In this document: piece by piece, positions 20,967-32,983 of the stretch
How the letters are laid out: each line of letters opens with the position of its first letter
Numbering within the stretch: the first letter of the stretch is position 1
Assembly (NCBI GenBank): GCA_037893245.1
Contig: JBAIAA010000807.1
Location: forward strand, 372,001 to 436,000
Origin: Crossaster papposus
Lineage: Eukaryota > Echinodermata > Asteroidea > Velatida > Solasteridae
Direction of reading: 5' to 3'
Length of the DNA stretch: 64,000 nt
The notes under the pieces: model-generated
Seen by the model: the letters and a program-made list of their open reading frames with translations, nothing else
Databases searched by the model: none
What the model was told of the DNA's origin: nothing
Made by a program: the position numbers and the translations under genes

Positions 20967-21203
20967 TTAACCAGTTCGGGATTATTTTAACATCGCCGAG
21001 CCGACGGGCGGGATTATTTTTAACGAAACTCGATCCGAAGCGTGTTCAGGCTGATAGTGCCAGGAAGCACACCCACGCATTTCCGGCCTTGCGCGCTGCT
21101 GACATACATTTCCGAACTTGAACTTGGCGTGTTTATGCGTCATCCGTTTTGAATCTGGGGAAAACTTAGCGTTTATATTCGTCATCCGGCGCGAACTGGT
21201 TAA
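20967..21203. mobile_element. MITE family B, 237 bp
   Basis: The element runs TTAACCAGTTCG...GGCGCGAACTGGTTAA with terminal inverted repeats. The internal block (AACTCGATCCGAAGCGTGTTCAGG-like, then CATTTCCGGCCTTGC) recurs at 24243-24460, 50390-50540, 52857-52993 and 59366-59592. The TTAA at each end could be a target duplication. It is non-coding. Confidence 0.85.
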
Positions 21204-21204
21204 G

Positions 21205-21292
21205 CTCGGTGGTCGAGTTTTAGAAGTCTGCACTCGTACATATGTACATAAAGTAGGAGGTCGTACTTGTAGGTTCGAGTCCTAGCCGAGTG
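21205..21292 (+). repeat. tRNA-like sequence (B-box), probably SINE-derived
   Basis: GGTTCGAGTCC matches an RNA polymerase III B-box. Nearby CTCGG and CCGAG could pair as an acceptor-like stem. No complete cloverleaf is evident. The sequence AGAAACTGACTACATGTAGG at about 21393 resembles the inner edge of the inverted repeat at 57181. Confidence 0.35.
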
Positions 21293-21410
21293 TTTGTTTG
21301 CTCACAAGACTGAGTAGTGAACAAAACCCAATGTTGAATTTACATCACCCCACTTCTATTTTGTGAATATTTTTCAAATTAAAATCGCAAAGGAGAAACT
21401 GACTACATGT

Positions 21411-24242
21411 AGGCACACTACAATAATTTACATTTTTTTTCTCAAGTTAAACTCGTCGCAAATCGAGTTACAAAGAGTAATGCGTCGCATCTCGCGATGT
21501 GTCGTACAGTTCATTTCACGAAACTTTGGATGCGTTTAACACATTGCAACTACATTTTGTACCTTAACAATGGTTTGAAACACGTCGTAAGTTACAGCGT
21601 GTCTTTGGGTCGTCGTAAGATAAGATGAGTCTTTTAATAGCCAGTTTTACGCCACAAAAATGAGGGGAAAAACGAGACTAAAATACTAAAACAATGCGTG
21701 GTAAGTTGTAAATGAAACATTTATCGTAGTCATACATTGTACTTATAAATAAACCTTGAATAGTGCACTTGAAATTGCTAGGGGGCCATACAGTAGCATC
21801 TTTGCTTAATACTAAACGGCTATTTATTGTGCGTTGAATAAGTACCGGTACATGTCACTGTTTTGTGCTATAAATTACAAATACTGTGTTTTAAAAAATT
21901 CACACCATGTATGGATACACACAAGTGGACAACAGATTTTAACACTTTTTTACAAAGTAAAGTGAAAAAACGTTTTCACATTTGTTCACAACATTTTCTA
22001 TTCCTATTCGCAGTGTAAATTTTTGATTGCCATGTACACTGTTAACGTGAAACTTAGTGAAAAGAATTTTATTTCCTGTTCATATTCCTTTTCCTATTTT
22101 GCACACAAATTTTCCCACCTTCGTGAACAATATTTCTCACTTTTGTAAAAACGCATAAACAGTTTTTACAAACTTTAGGGGAAAAGAGTTCTCAAATTTA
22201 AAAACAAAAATGTAAAAAGAATTTCTGATTTTGTAGGTTAACTTTCAATTGTAGGTTAACTTTTAATTGCAATGTACTACACTGTACAAGTACATGTACC
22301 AGTACATGTACAGTATGTGTACTTGCCAATAAAAAAGGGACTTTTAGGCATATTTTTACTACCCTGAGGCCAAAACTATGTACTGTACCTTTACCAATTA
22401 ACGGATGGAGATTCTTTCTAGAAGAAAAATGATACTATTACAATTGTATCTTGATTTGGCCTAGTACATACATGTATACATGTATTTTTAGCTCCCAGAC
22501 CCTATTTTCTAAAGCACAGTCAGCCTACAAACATGACACAGTTTAAAAGTTTCTCGGTGCAAAAGGAGCCGACTTCACTTTACAAAAAAGGGTCTGGAGC
22601 TAAAACTACAAAATGTACTAGCCCAAATCAAGAAATATTTGTGTCATTGTTCTTCTACATTCATTGGTATAGACAGTTTTTCTTCAGGGTAGTGGAAGTA
22701 CATGTACATGTACCCCTACAGTATGCTTGTCCGTTGATATGCGATATTGCTTGTCTGTTGAGATATGTACAGGTACGTACACAGGACCCAATTGTACATG
22801 TATACGGTACCATATGCTTGTCTGGTGTTTTTTTTGGGGGGCCACCCTGTATATTACTGCATACAAAGTACATACTTTTCTTTCTTTTTTGTACATGTAT
22901 ACTTATATTCCAATTGCAAACTAATGTAAAAATACCCCTGAAGCTTTAATTATCTTACATTGAATTTAACTCCGCCAACACAAATTGTTTATTCTCAAAT
23001 CCTGGAATGGGTAACCATATATTGACAGGTTAAAATATTGACAAAGTTTTTTTAATCTTTTTATAAAATAACACTGTCTTCAGTCTCCGATTCTGACATC
23101 TCGTTAATTTAAACCTGTAATCTAATCTCGGTAAATCTTTTTTATTTTATTTTCCTGAGCAGACAGCAGCAACTCAGGTGGAAAAATGATCTTCAAATAG
23201 GATTAAAGAGTCGTCAGCAGGCCTGGAGCCACTTTAGTAGAGCTGAAGGCCGGCTCAGAGATTTGCTAAGCATTAAGTAAAAGCTTATTAACAAAGTAAA
23301 ACCGGGTTACCAGTCACAATGTTCTGCAATATATGCTTGTCACCGGTTTACTGCCGATTTCTGTTTAGCGAAAAAATTAGCTGAGCAGTGTTTTCTGCTT
23401 AACAGAAGAAGATCCCTGGACTTGTTTTGTTATATTTTTAAAATCCTTCGCCATCATCATTAGACAGTCCAACCTACTTTATTTTCAATCTCTTGAAAGG
23501 GATCATTTTCTATTTTCAAGGGGGGGGGGGGGGGGGGGTGGGGGTGGCGATTGGAGCCCCTTAGTCTCAGGCTGATCCAATTCCTAATGCTGTCTGCCTG
23601 GCACATACCGATACTTGCACCATCCCTTACCCCACAGACTGTTTCTTGCTCTCTGCTCAACCCAATTAATCTGGCTGAAAACGTTTCGAGATGCACTGTC
23701 AACACACACATACTGTAATTAGCCCTATACTCAACCTGTGTTTGATATTTTAAACAGCAAGGAACGACTCTATGCCAGAGTTGTATTTGAGTCCCCGCAA
23801 GTCCCCACAAGTCCCTGCAAGTCTATCACAAGTTCTCCAGACTCAAGTCAAGTCACTAGCTGTTCAGATGAACTGTTAACAAAAGCATTCCTTTGTCATT
23901 GTTTAACCAGTTACTTGCAACTGGCTTTAGGAAAGAACCTGTGACTGGACTTGTAGGGACTCAAATACAACTCTATGCACTATGCACAAGGCACAAGGCA
24001 TAGTGTAGATTGACTGTCAAAATCATTCGGAATGACTTCAGAGATCAGTACAAATTGATACCCAAACTTTGTTTGTTTTGCGCAGATTGAATGATCTGGA
24101 GTGTCGATAGCTGATCCAGATCGCGTTTTAATTAATTTTGCTCGAGAGGTGAGTTTGCAAGATTCAAGATGGCGACGTTCGTCGGACAAAGAGAACAATT
24201 GCTTATTAACAGACCCACTGTTAAACATGTACCGGTACTTGT
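21411..24242. other. Non-coding intergenic stretch, repeats only
   Basis: AT-rich sequence with several ACATGTAC-type clusters (22280-22325, 22690-22810) and a G-run at about 23520-23538. No exon with conserved protein features was found, although the remaining xylosyltransferase exons would be expected downstream on the minus strand. Confidence 0.45.
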
Positions 24243-24460
24243 TTAACCAGTTCGCGCCGGGATTATTTTGACATTGACCAGGCCCAGGCGTTGGATTGTT
24301 TTTCACAAACCTTGACCTGAGACGGAATCAGGCTGGTATGTACCGGTATGTGGGTCGCACACCCTGATATTTCCAGCCTCGCTAGCTGTGACTTATTAGT
24401 AGGATTGCAAATGCTGGAGTTACATGTAGGAGCGTGACCGGTCACGTGAGAGGGTTTAAC
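24243..24460. mobile_element. MITE family B, diverged copy
   Basis: It starts TTAACCAGTTCGCGCCGGGA and keeps the CACACCCTGATATTTCCAGCC block. It ends near a GGGTTTAACC at 24455-24463. It is more diverged than the 20967 and 59366 copies. Confidence 0.6.
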
Positions 24461-24866
24461 CAATAATAGGGAAGCTGGGCTCGATTTTCATACGACACTG
24501 GAACAACTTTGTTAAAGGTTTTTTTAGTGAAATATCTTCTCATTTTTAGCAAAATACAAAACTAATTTTGAAAGTGAGGCAAGCTCTTTATTAAATGTGC
24601 CATAAAATGAGCTTTTCTGAAAACATTTCTTCGATATTCTGAATAAATTTGTGAATAAAGATAATACGATCCATTTCCTTTTTATTGAAATTTCATAATC
24701 ACAAATAGTATTGTGCGTTTGTACAAATGTATTCGTACAGTGCTGGATCACATGATGTCAAGTATGAAACAAACACTTAAATTATATTAAGTAAACAAGC
24801 TCCTAATGGTTTTTGTTTTGGCAAATTATGGCAATCTAAAACCAGGATAAATGTACCTGTACTTAC

Positions 24867-25036
24867 CGAGTCAACGTGAATGTAGAAGTAATGATCTGTG
24901 TGGAATAGCAGCCTCATCAACCGACGAACTTGGCGTAGAGCACGGCCATGAACGACGAGAACGTATACGATGCGTATCGGTTTGCTGTCCACTAGCTTGA
25001 ACTTAGTCTTATCGTCAACTTCATTATTCGGTTTGC
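24867..25036 (-). CDS. XYLT: Peptide O-xylosyltransferase, exon encoding the start of the catalytic domain
   Basis: On the minus strand the acceptor TTTTTTTAACAG precedes 25036 and the donor TCG|GTAAGT follows 24867. The 170-bp exon joins in phase to the exon ending at 26510. It encodes GKPNNEVDD, then [20 protein letters not shown] and [12 protein letters not shown]. These match the start of the XYLT GT14 domain ([11 protein letters not shown] and YYIHVD in vertebrate proteins). The enzyme transfers xylose from UDP-xylose to serine of proteoglycan core proteins in the Golgi, starting glycosaminoglycan chains. Downstream exons should lie at lower coordinates, but none was recognised before the GCNT-like gene. 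They may be outside the window or lost. Confidence 0.85.
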
Positions 25037-26509
25037 CTGTTAAAAAAATGTTTTAAAAAAAATTAATGTTTTTTTGTATTTTTTGCCGAGAAGCTACTGT
25101 AAATTACCTACTGTGATTATTTCTGAGGTTGGGACACAAAGTTTGACATTTTGCTACATTGTACGGTACATTTCTAGTTACACGCACTCTACAATGTATC
25201 GCCAATATTTCAATATTTATTCCTGATATTTGTCTTGAACGTTTGACAGATACCGGTACATGTTCTGAGAACACAACACCGTGCCTCTTTTACATCTTTT
25301 TGTCATGTTGCAAGTTTTATTGAACAAAAGCATGCTCAAATATCAGAGATCAATCGGACTGCAAGTTGATTAGTAAATTATAGTGATTTTAACGAAGGCT
25401 TTACAGGAATTGCACGTGTACGTACAATGTAGGTTGGATGGTTGAAACTGTCCCGGGAACTGTCGGGAGTAGATCGGTGGAGGGTCGTATCATATCAGTT
25501 ACATTTTCACTTGTTTTGCTGAGTATTTGCTTGAAAGTTGACAATGTTATGGTTAAAACTACGGTACATGGTTAAAACTTCATGCATGAGCAAACGAAAA
25601 GGTTTTGTGGCAGCTACCAGTAGCTCCGAGCAGAATGGGGCCGGCTGCCTGAAAAATGATGGATTTGTATGTACAAATCCACAAAAAAAGTGACCCTGAA
25701 GAAAGGATTCTGAGTTCTTCTGCTGCTCCGGTCGCAATCTTTGAGAGATAATTTATCTGCTGCAGAATTAAAACAACAAGACAGATGACTGTTGCAAACT
25801 TAAGTACCAGTAGGCTTATAGCTGCATGCGTTGGGATTAACCATAGAGAAAGGAATCTCTATGGATTAACCAAGGTGTGATTGAACACTCCCCCAATAAG
25901 CCCCGCCTATACTTACAGGTACATGTATCTGTTTTCGCATACGAGGTCGTGCGCTATAAATCTAGCGCAAAGGCCATCTGACGGCCCCAGTTGATTTGTA
26001 TAGTGGCTGCGTGAAGTCCCTGTTCGCGAGTTATTTTTGCACTGCGCATGCTAAACTATTAAACTGCAGCGCGCTGGTGGATTTCGGACCAAAAAAAGAA
26101 GATGGCCCTGGCCAAGGCTACGCCAACGTGTGCGCCGCGCGTCGTTCAAAAACACTACAGGTAATTTGCAGAAATGTCCAGAAGTGCATCTCCGAGAAGC
26201 ACATCAGAAAATGACATTCTTATGTTATTTTCTTTAAAATGACAGCATGCCAGTTCTAATTATTTCACAGTATTTTGGTTGGTAATTTTTTGGATAGCTG
26301 CAAAATTAACCCTTTAAATGCATCTCAAAACTGTGTAGTAATGTACCAGTAGTACTGAAATATTGGCCTCACATAATTCAACTTGGTGGAATGACCCATA
26401 CATTGTGCATGTACTTGTGTATACACATGTATGTAAAATTATAAGTTCAGGGAAAATGATAAAAAAAATTACCTAAATCATTAAAAATGAAAACAAATTG
26501 TAAAAATAC
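25037..26509 (-). other. Intron between two xylosyltransferase exons
   Basis: This 1473-bp minus-strand intron runs from a GTATTT donor at 26509 to an AACAG acceptor at 25037. It contains a CpG-richer patch at about 25940-26160 with a possible plus-strand first exon, but no recognised repeat family. Confidence 0.8.
26102..26160 (+). CDS. Candidate first coding exon of an unidentified plus-strand gene
   Basis: An ATG in a reasonable context (AAGATGG) opens MALAKATPTCAPRVVQKHY and ends at CACTACAG|GTAATT, a plausible donor. The surrounding 200 bp is GC- and CpG-richer than the neighbourhood, as at a promoter. No downstream exon was identified, and it would overlap the minus-strand XYLT intron. 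Weak evidence. Confidence 0.25.
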
Positions 26510-27140
26510 CTTTCACAGGACACAGTCTGGTCATCTTCTGAGGATAGAGGGAGCCCTTCTTCATCCGGCAGATGACGTCGGCAATGTCCTGCTTGCACTG
26601 CAGCGTCGTGGCGCGACTTAGCGCCGAAACGGCGTCCTTTCCCTCAATTGGACACTTGGATGAGTAATCAAACTGGACTGTCTTATTGCCGATGATGGTC
26701 ATGTTGGCCACTCGGCTCTGGTACTGTTTCACTAGTTCCCCATCTTTCATGGGCAAAGTTTTCTTGGCGACGGGCAGGGCTCCATTGGCAGGCGGGGCTT
26801 CATCGGGTGGATCACTGTCGTCATACGCAGGTGGGGCCACCAATATGGCCGCCTTGCTCATCGCGTTTGCATTATTAGCACTGTTGGTAAGTTGATTCGA
26901 GTTGACCTGCTCGGGTACGGGTTCCTCGGGTATCGGTTTCTTCGAGTTCCTCTTAGTTTCGTCCCACCTCCTGTCCAGTGGAAATGCAGACTTCTTGGAA
27001 GTTTGTTTCTTATGGTTGCTGTGGTGATTGACGGGCGAGTCTTTAAACTGGTCCATGACGTCTCTGAAGATGCCTAGCCCAAGAACACTGGCAACAGTGA
27101 CCTGATGGTGTGGCATGATGTCGATGCCATTTTGTTTTAT
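26510..27140 (-). CDS. XYLT: Peptide O-xylosyltransferase, stem-region exon
   Basis: The exon is bounded by the acceptor TTTCATTTCAG (first base 27140) and the donor GAAAG|GTATTT (last base 26510). It is open throughout in the phase set by the next exon. The first two-thirds is a low-complexity, Pro/Asn/Lys-rich Golgi stem. The last third has the conserved XYLT segment SSKCPIEGKDAVSALSRA, then CKQDIADVICRMKKG and PQKMTRLCPVKG, with Cys positions like those of vertebrate XYLT1/2. The membrane-anchor exon lies upstream (above 27140) and was not found. Assignment to the XYLT family is firm; orthology to XYLT1 or XYLT2 is not decided. Confidence 0.88.
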
Positions 27141-28098
27141 CTGAAATGAAACAGGGACAACATTTATAAACCTTTAATAGGGACAGCAATTTTGCAAAAC
27201 CTTTTCTGACAGGTAATTAAAATGCTCATGGAATAAATTAGATTTAAAAATCCAGTCCAGTCATGCCATCAAAGTGATGAGTGAGGTGACCAATGCCCTC
27301 CCAAAGACTGAGCGAAGTTTGCAGGATTCAGTGACCACTGGGTTTTTACAAAAAAACCTCCGGAGCGATATAAAAATTAATGGGAATTTTCCGATCCTAA
27401 AGAAACCCAGGGGCTGACAAATCCTATCACCCAATGCCCGGGACAACCACGATCGGGCGTCGGACTTCCGTTTCTTGTCAGTGGACACGTCCGACGAACA
27501 ACCTATGTGTATTTGCTTTTTCAAAATCGGGCTCACATGAAACAAATTAATTAGGAATTTGTTTCTGTTTTTGTGAAACAAATGCAAAAACAAAGTCTTT
27601 GAAGTCTGATTCTTTTAACATTGGCAAAGCGTTGCGCTAGACGCGGCAAGTAACATTTAATAAAATAAACCCAATAAAACTAAGACCGCTAACCACTAGT
27701 AGTTGAATGCACGAAACAGCACGGTACACATACTGTACATGGGACATGTACATGTACATGTACAATAGTTTACAACAACGGAGCAATTAGGGGATGTTGC
27801 AGTTGATTTTCTTCAGCCTGTGTCACACAAAAAAGTGGAAGGCTTACTGTTTTCTTAAGGTTGGTTTCGAATATTTAGTTACCAAAAACAAAACTAAACA
27901 TTGGAATGCAAACTAAATATTTTTAAAAAATGGTTTCAAATCCCAAGAAATGTGTGACAAAACAGTCTATTTTTTGAGTGAAACCGAAATGTCTATCTTG
28001 CAGACTGAATTATGATGTCACTATACTTGTTTTTTTGATTGACAATCTACCCTAAATGTAAGGTCTTGAATAACTAACTTTTCTATTTTAAAGGTACC
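27141..28098. other. Non-coding, probable XYLT first intron or flank
   Basis: AT-rich sequence with an ACATGTAC cluster near 27736-27765. The 110-codon minus-strand frame at 27261-27593 has no recognisable motif. No exon is supported. Confidence 0.4.
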
Positions 28099-28479
28099 GG
28101 TAGGATACACCCTTTGCAGATATCGAACATGTTTGCTACAGAATTATTAAGAAATATCTTACTTATTTGAAAGTAAATAATGATTCTAGGCATGTCCAGC
28201 AAAATGATTGTGCTATACTATATATACCGTACTATATACCGTACTACATGTATTTGTATATCCTGTAATTGTTTCGAACAATAAAACAATTTATAAAAGA
28301 AATTCTCGATCGCCAAACGGACGCTGTTTTTCTTCTCGCCATCCATGATTATAAAACCTTGGATACTGTACATGTGTATGTCAGTTAAACGATATTTACT
28401 GTAAAAAAGAACCCCCCGCAAAAAAAATCCACCCATTCCTGATAATTCAAGCAATTACCAATGGTGTATACATCCTACC
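28099..28479 (-). mobile_element. MITE family A, full-length inverted copy (381 bp)
   Basis: It runs from GGTAGGATACACCCTTTGCA to GGTGTATACATCCTACC. The internal landmarks of the 32604-32983 copy appear reversed (ATTATTAAGAAATATCTTAC, CATCCATGATTATAAAACCT, ATTACCAATGGTGTATA). Non-coding. Confidence 0.85.
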
Positions 28480-29430
28480 TTTAAGTAAGATCAAAATGTA
28501 TCTTGTGCTGAACATTTCAGGGTGAAAAACGTGAGGATTTTACCGTTGAGATGACAATCTGAATTCAAGTAGTGCTGAAAGATTTAAAGATCAAGCAATT
28601 TCGGGACAAGCATTCTATAGATCTTTCAAACAGTATGAAGCAAATTATGTGGTATTACAATGACATACTGATGGATACTGTGTAAAATCATTTATTGAAG
28701 GCTTTTCAATGCATTTCTTATGTTTTAGAAAAAGCAATATTGGACTACCGGTATATGTGTAGGTACAGGGATACATAAATGTACGCAATTGGAAATTGTG
28801 TAGGAATTTGAGAGATACAGTAAAAGTACTGTATACAGTAGTACAGCACCAATGTGTTATCTGCAATAACTTACAATAGTGACTTCTCCAAACGTACCGC
28901 AGAATTCATAGTTTGTTAAAACTCCATCATGGTATTGCCCAAGGATCTTTTAAATATATTTTTAGCACATATACAAATGTATTGTATGCTGCTTCAAAAC
29001 AATAAAAATACACAACTGACAAATGATATTTGATCCCTTTTAAGTATGGAGCAAATCTCTCAGAAAGGGAGCATTGGCCTCTCATTTCAATTTCATCACT
29101 TGATACTAAACCGCCCCCGCCTTGTCATACTCTTGAGCCATACAAATCACCTCAAATGGATTGGACGGGAGAGATGTTCGGGAAATGAAAAGATTCACTT
29201 GAAGTTGTTTGCCAATGTGACAGGGAATTCCACAGGGCTCTGTGAGCGGAGTTCTGAAGAAGATTGCGATTGACGGATATAAATGAAGGGTGAACCGGAT
29301 CATCTGAAGCACCGTTTAAAGGGATGTATACATGTACATGTACATGTACATGTACATGTACAGTGTACGTCCTGGAAGGGCCCAATAATAGGCACTTTTT
29401 AACGACCTTTATAATGAAATGATGATAAAG
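28480..29430. other. Non-coding stretch between MITE family A copies
   Basis: No conserved coding signal. It contains a TACATG tandem run at about 29328-29360 and ordinary AT-rich DNA. Confidence 0.45.
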
Positions 29431-29625
29431 GGAGGATACACCATTTGCTATCTCAAAAATATTTTACTACCGAATTATTAAGAAATATCTTACTCTTTTG
29501 AAAGTTTTATAAAAAATTTATAAAAAGGAATTTACGATTGCGGGACAAACAAATAAGAACCACTACCCGATGTAAAACTTTGAACAGGTACAAAATGTAA
29601 GTTAAATGATATTTAATAAAATAAA
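29431..29625. mobile_element. MITE family A, degraded copy
   Basis: GAGGATACACCATTTGCTAT, then GAATTATTAAGAAATATCTT and TTTGAAAGT match the family A end. The rest has diverged and the far end is missing. Confidence 0.6.
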
Positions 29626-30239
29626 TTAGTATTTTCTAATTTATAGGAGCATTTTCACAAAAACAATTCGACGAGAAAATGTTTAAGAACTATTCAAACT
29701 TTTTTTGGTTAGGTTTGATTCTTTCCGAAATCAACCTCCTTTCCTGCAGTCGCGACTAAACCAACAGCGCCTCACCTGCAGACCTCTTCCGTTGGTACAC
29801 AAGTCTTCGCCCGGCCTTGGACGGAAACTGCAGGTGTTCCCAGACAACCAAAATAAGACCACGCCAAAGGCAATATGAGATGATCCATCGCACGGAGAAT
29901 CTCTTAAATCGATGATCAGGGGAGCACCACCGATGTACATGTACCTATTTAACAGTCGATTGTAGGAAATTGTGTCTGGCTTCGTTGGAAAATCCTTCTG
30001 CTTAGGAATTGACTGGCCTCAAGCAATTGCTTTTTCACCTGGTATTTTTTTCTGCAACCGAGTATGGTCATTAAATTTACTGACAATAACAGTCATGCAC
30101 TATACCGGTATTGTCCAATTTCATGGCGTTTTAGGATTCCGCGCTTATGATTACCATTTTACGAGCAGCAGCGCTATCATTTTTAGTTAAAAGATATACG
30201 CATTCGCATAGGCATTTAATTCTGGGCTAAATCGTAAAA

Positions 30240-30864
30240 TGTGACCTGTCACTACAAATGAGAGTAAAGTCGCACGATGTGATTCGGAGGTATGGCCATC
30301 CAAAGTCAAAATATGAAGGGGTGGTAAATTTTGAGATTTTGCGTAATTTTTAAGTCCTCCTCTACATGCAGTATTCCCATTTTTTGGGTGCGATCAGATG
30401 ATCGAAAACCTGTTAAATTACTTAATTTTGCAAAGTGTTTGCATAGTTAGTGTTTGGATTAAAGTCTATTAGTGGTCACGGTTATTAAATATGCAAATTA
30501 GGTCCTTGTACATCCTACGTTTTCAAAAATTGAAATATCAAAGTTTCAAAGGCGTGAGATACATGTACAGTAGTTACTGTACGAGGACCTAACTTGCATA
30601 TTTAATTACCGTGTTAATTAGACCACTAATGGACTTTAATCCAAACACCATTTACGCAAACACTACGCAAAATCGTGTAATTTAAGAGGTTTTTGATCAT
30701 CTGATCGCAGCCTGAAAATGGGAACATGTAGAGGAGGACTAGGCTTTCGAAATTACGCCAAATCTCAAAATTTACCACCTCTTCATATTTTGACTTTGGA
30801 TGGCCTTACATGTATCCGAATCACATCGTGCGACTTTACTCTCATATTGTGGTGACAGGTCACA
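30240..30864. mobile_element. Foldback/MITE family C, copy 2 with both arms
   Basis: It runs from TGTGACCTGTCACTACAAAT to TTGTGGTGACAGGTCACA. The ~300-bp arms are reverse complements: the AGAGTAAAGTCGCACGATG, AAAGTCAAAATATGAAG and TTTGGATTAAAGTCTATTAG blocks are mirrored at 30840-30610. The centre is near 30555. There is no coding content. Confidence 0.85.
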
Positions 30865-32357
30865 TACGTACAATATATACGTAGAACCCTTCACTACCAA
30901 ACTTCTTTTGAGAATTGTTAGTTCAGAACACACACACACATATTGTTATGAAATGTTTTTCTCAACACTAAAATCATCAAATCTTCATACTGGTATGTGC
31001 ACAGGTGCCAGTATGTGCAGTTGGAATACAAAACTGGCACGTACCGGTACACATCAACTTCATAAGTCCATCACATGCACTTCTCCCAAGGCTTGTGAAT
31101 CATGTGAACCAAACTTGTGAGAACTCGACTACTACATTGCACTGTACACAACATTAGCCACCCTGCAAAGGGTCTACATGCATGTACCATATCATGGTTA
31201 GTGACTATACATGTACTTGGTTGCAAAAAAAAAAAATTGCGAACCGAACATGTACCGGTACATGCACTGTATTGAACCACCTCCCAGGACTATTTTTCAT
31301 CAAGACACCGTTGATATGTATCGGCTTCTAGATTCGGCACGATCAGAGGCAACAGCACCCACAGATGACAAACTCACATCGTGTATCGCCCCCTCCTACT
31401 CATATTACCAAAGTCCAAACAGGGCTTAGTACAAAGCAATGTTCACAAAATCCTTGCGTCTAGATGGATGAAGATATTTGAAGAAGGGTGCGCGTATTTT
31501 GCGTCAATAATAAACGGATCGCAAGAGATATCCAATAACCAATAAGCAAGTCCAATGCACTTCCAAAAAAATTGAAATGAACCCTTGGTGTTTTTTTTTA
31601 AATAAAAGCAACTAGGGCTGTGCATCGCAACTCGAGTACCCAACCATTGATGTCAGGAACCGATTCCAGATTATGGAATTGCCAATTGACATCAAAATAT
31701 TAATTTTTCAAAATGCATAACAAAATAACAAAGTACCTGTTGCCAATTGATACAAACCACATAATAACTTTTCAGATGATGAAAGCATTAGGTTTAAATC
31801 TCATTTGTTGGGAATTTTGAAATTAAAACCAGGCTACATACTGTACATATAGGAAAACAACATATTTTTCAAAATGATGAAATATAAAACCCATTCATTT
31901 TCAAAATTTACAGCAAAAGCAAATGGTGCTTAACTTCAAAGGAGATTTCTTGGAATAGCCACAAACATGTTAAAATGTTATTCTACAGTGTACAATTAGT
32001 GAAGTTCCTGATTCACATTTGGAAAATAACTACCATGAAAAATAAGTAATCTGGGAAAAAGTTACACTTGCAAACTGCTCGCTTGGTTAATTTTACATCT
32101 GACAATTTGACAGAGTTGGGGTGGGGATGCAGATGTTTACTGCTACATGTAGCATTGCAAATGAATACAAAATCTCTTCTTTTAAAGCTGCGCTGTTAAC
32201 ATTTTCACATTCATTTTTAAACAAGACAATATGCGCCTAGTGTACAGCTGCACCCAATTTCAAGAAATGCTGCAACGCATCGCAACTCGAGTTGCAACGC
32301 GTAAAATATAATGTACCAATCAAGTTAACCCTAACCATCCCAAATCCTCCAAAATCC
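30865..32357. other. Non-coding intergenic stretch
   Basis: It contains a short CA run at about 30930, several TACATG/ACCGGTAC clusters and a CAACTCGAGT motif at 31628 and again at 32284. No coding or RNA gene is supported. Confidence 0.4.
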
Positions 32358-32596
32358 TTATTGCAAATTGCAAGATTTTGCAGGATTGAGGTCACTTGGA
32401 AGTTGAGGCATCTGAGAAATTTGCAGGACCGAGGACGTTTGGGGTTTTGCCACTGGAGGATAATGCAGGATCCAGGTCATAAGGCCTAAACTAATGCTGG
32501 ATGATTTTGCTGGATGATTTTGCATGATTGAGGTTCCTTGGGTATTTATCCAAATAAGAATGCAAGGATTGAGGTTATTTGTTGACACCCAACTGC
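32358..32596. repeat. Interspersed repeat rich in GCAAGATTTTGCAGGAT, copy 1
   Basis: Internal short repeats (GCAGGATTGAGGT, GCAGGACCGAGGA, GCAGGATCCAGGTC) occur at roughly 40-50 bp spacing. The same sequence is inverted at about 52500-52710 (for example ATGACCTGGATCCTGCATTA matches TAATGCAGGATCCAGGTCAT). It is non-coding. Confidence 0.75.
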
Positions 32597-32603
32597 CTTT
32601 AAA

Positions 32604-32983
32604 GGTAGGATACACCATTGGTAATTGCTTGAATTATCATGAATGGGTGGATTTAGGGGGTTGTATTTAGTAAAAATCGTTTACCTGACCTGTTCGAAGT
32701 TTTACAATCATGAATGCTGAAAAAAGCAAGAAAAACGGCGTTTGTTTTTAACCGGCGTTAGGCAGTGGTTCTTATGTTCTTGGTTTTGTTTGCAATCGCA
32801 GTCCGGCGATCAATATTTTTTAATTTTTTTTTAATACAATTTTTGGAAATATTGCAGGATATCTATCGCAATAATTTTGATGGATGCCTACTTGTACAAT
32901 CATTCTTTACTTTCAAATAAGTAAGATAATCCTTAATAATTCGGTAGTAACATTTTCGATATGTGCAAATGGTGTATCCTACC
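32604..32983 (+). mobile_element. MITE family A, full-length copy (380 bp)
   Basis: It starts GGTAGGATACACCATTGGTA and ends GCAAATGGTGTATCCTACC, giving ~15-bp terminal inverted repeats. It serves as reference for the copies at 20761, 28099, 29431, 35310 and 36978. Non-coding. Confidence 0.9.

Noticed and set aside
23520..23538. G-run as a G-quadruplex regulatory site
   Set aside because: Homopolymer runs of G or C (also 20155, 36630, 50640) look like simple sequence and may be length-uncertain in the assembly; no gene context.
27261..27593. 110-codon minus-strand frame as the first XYLT exon
   Set aside because: No signal-anchor followed by a phase-0 donor was found, and the sequence has no XYLT-like features.
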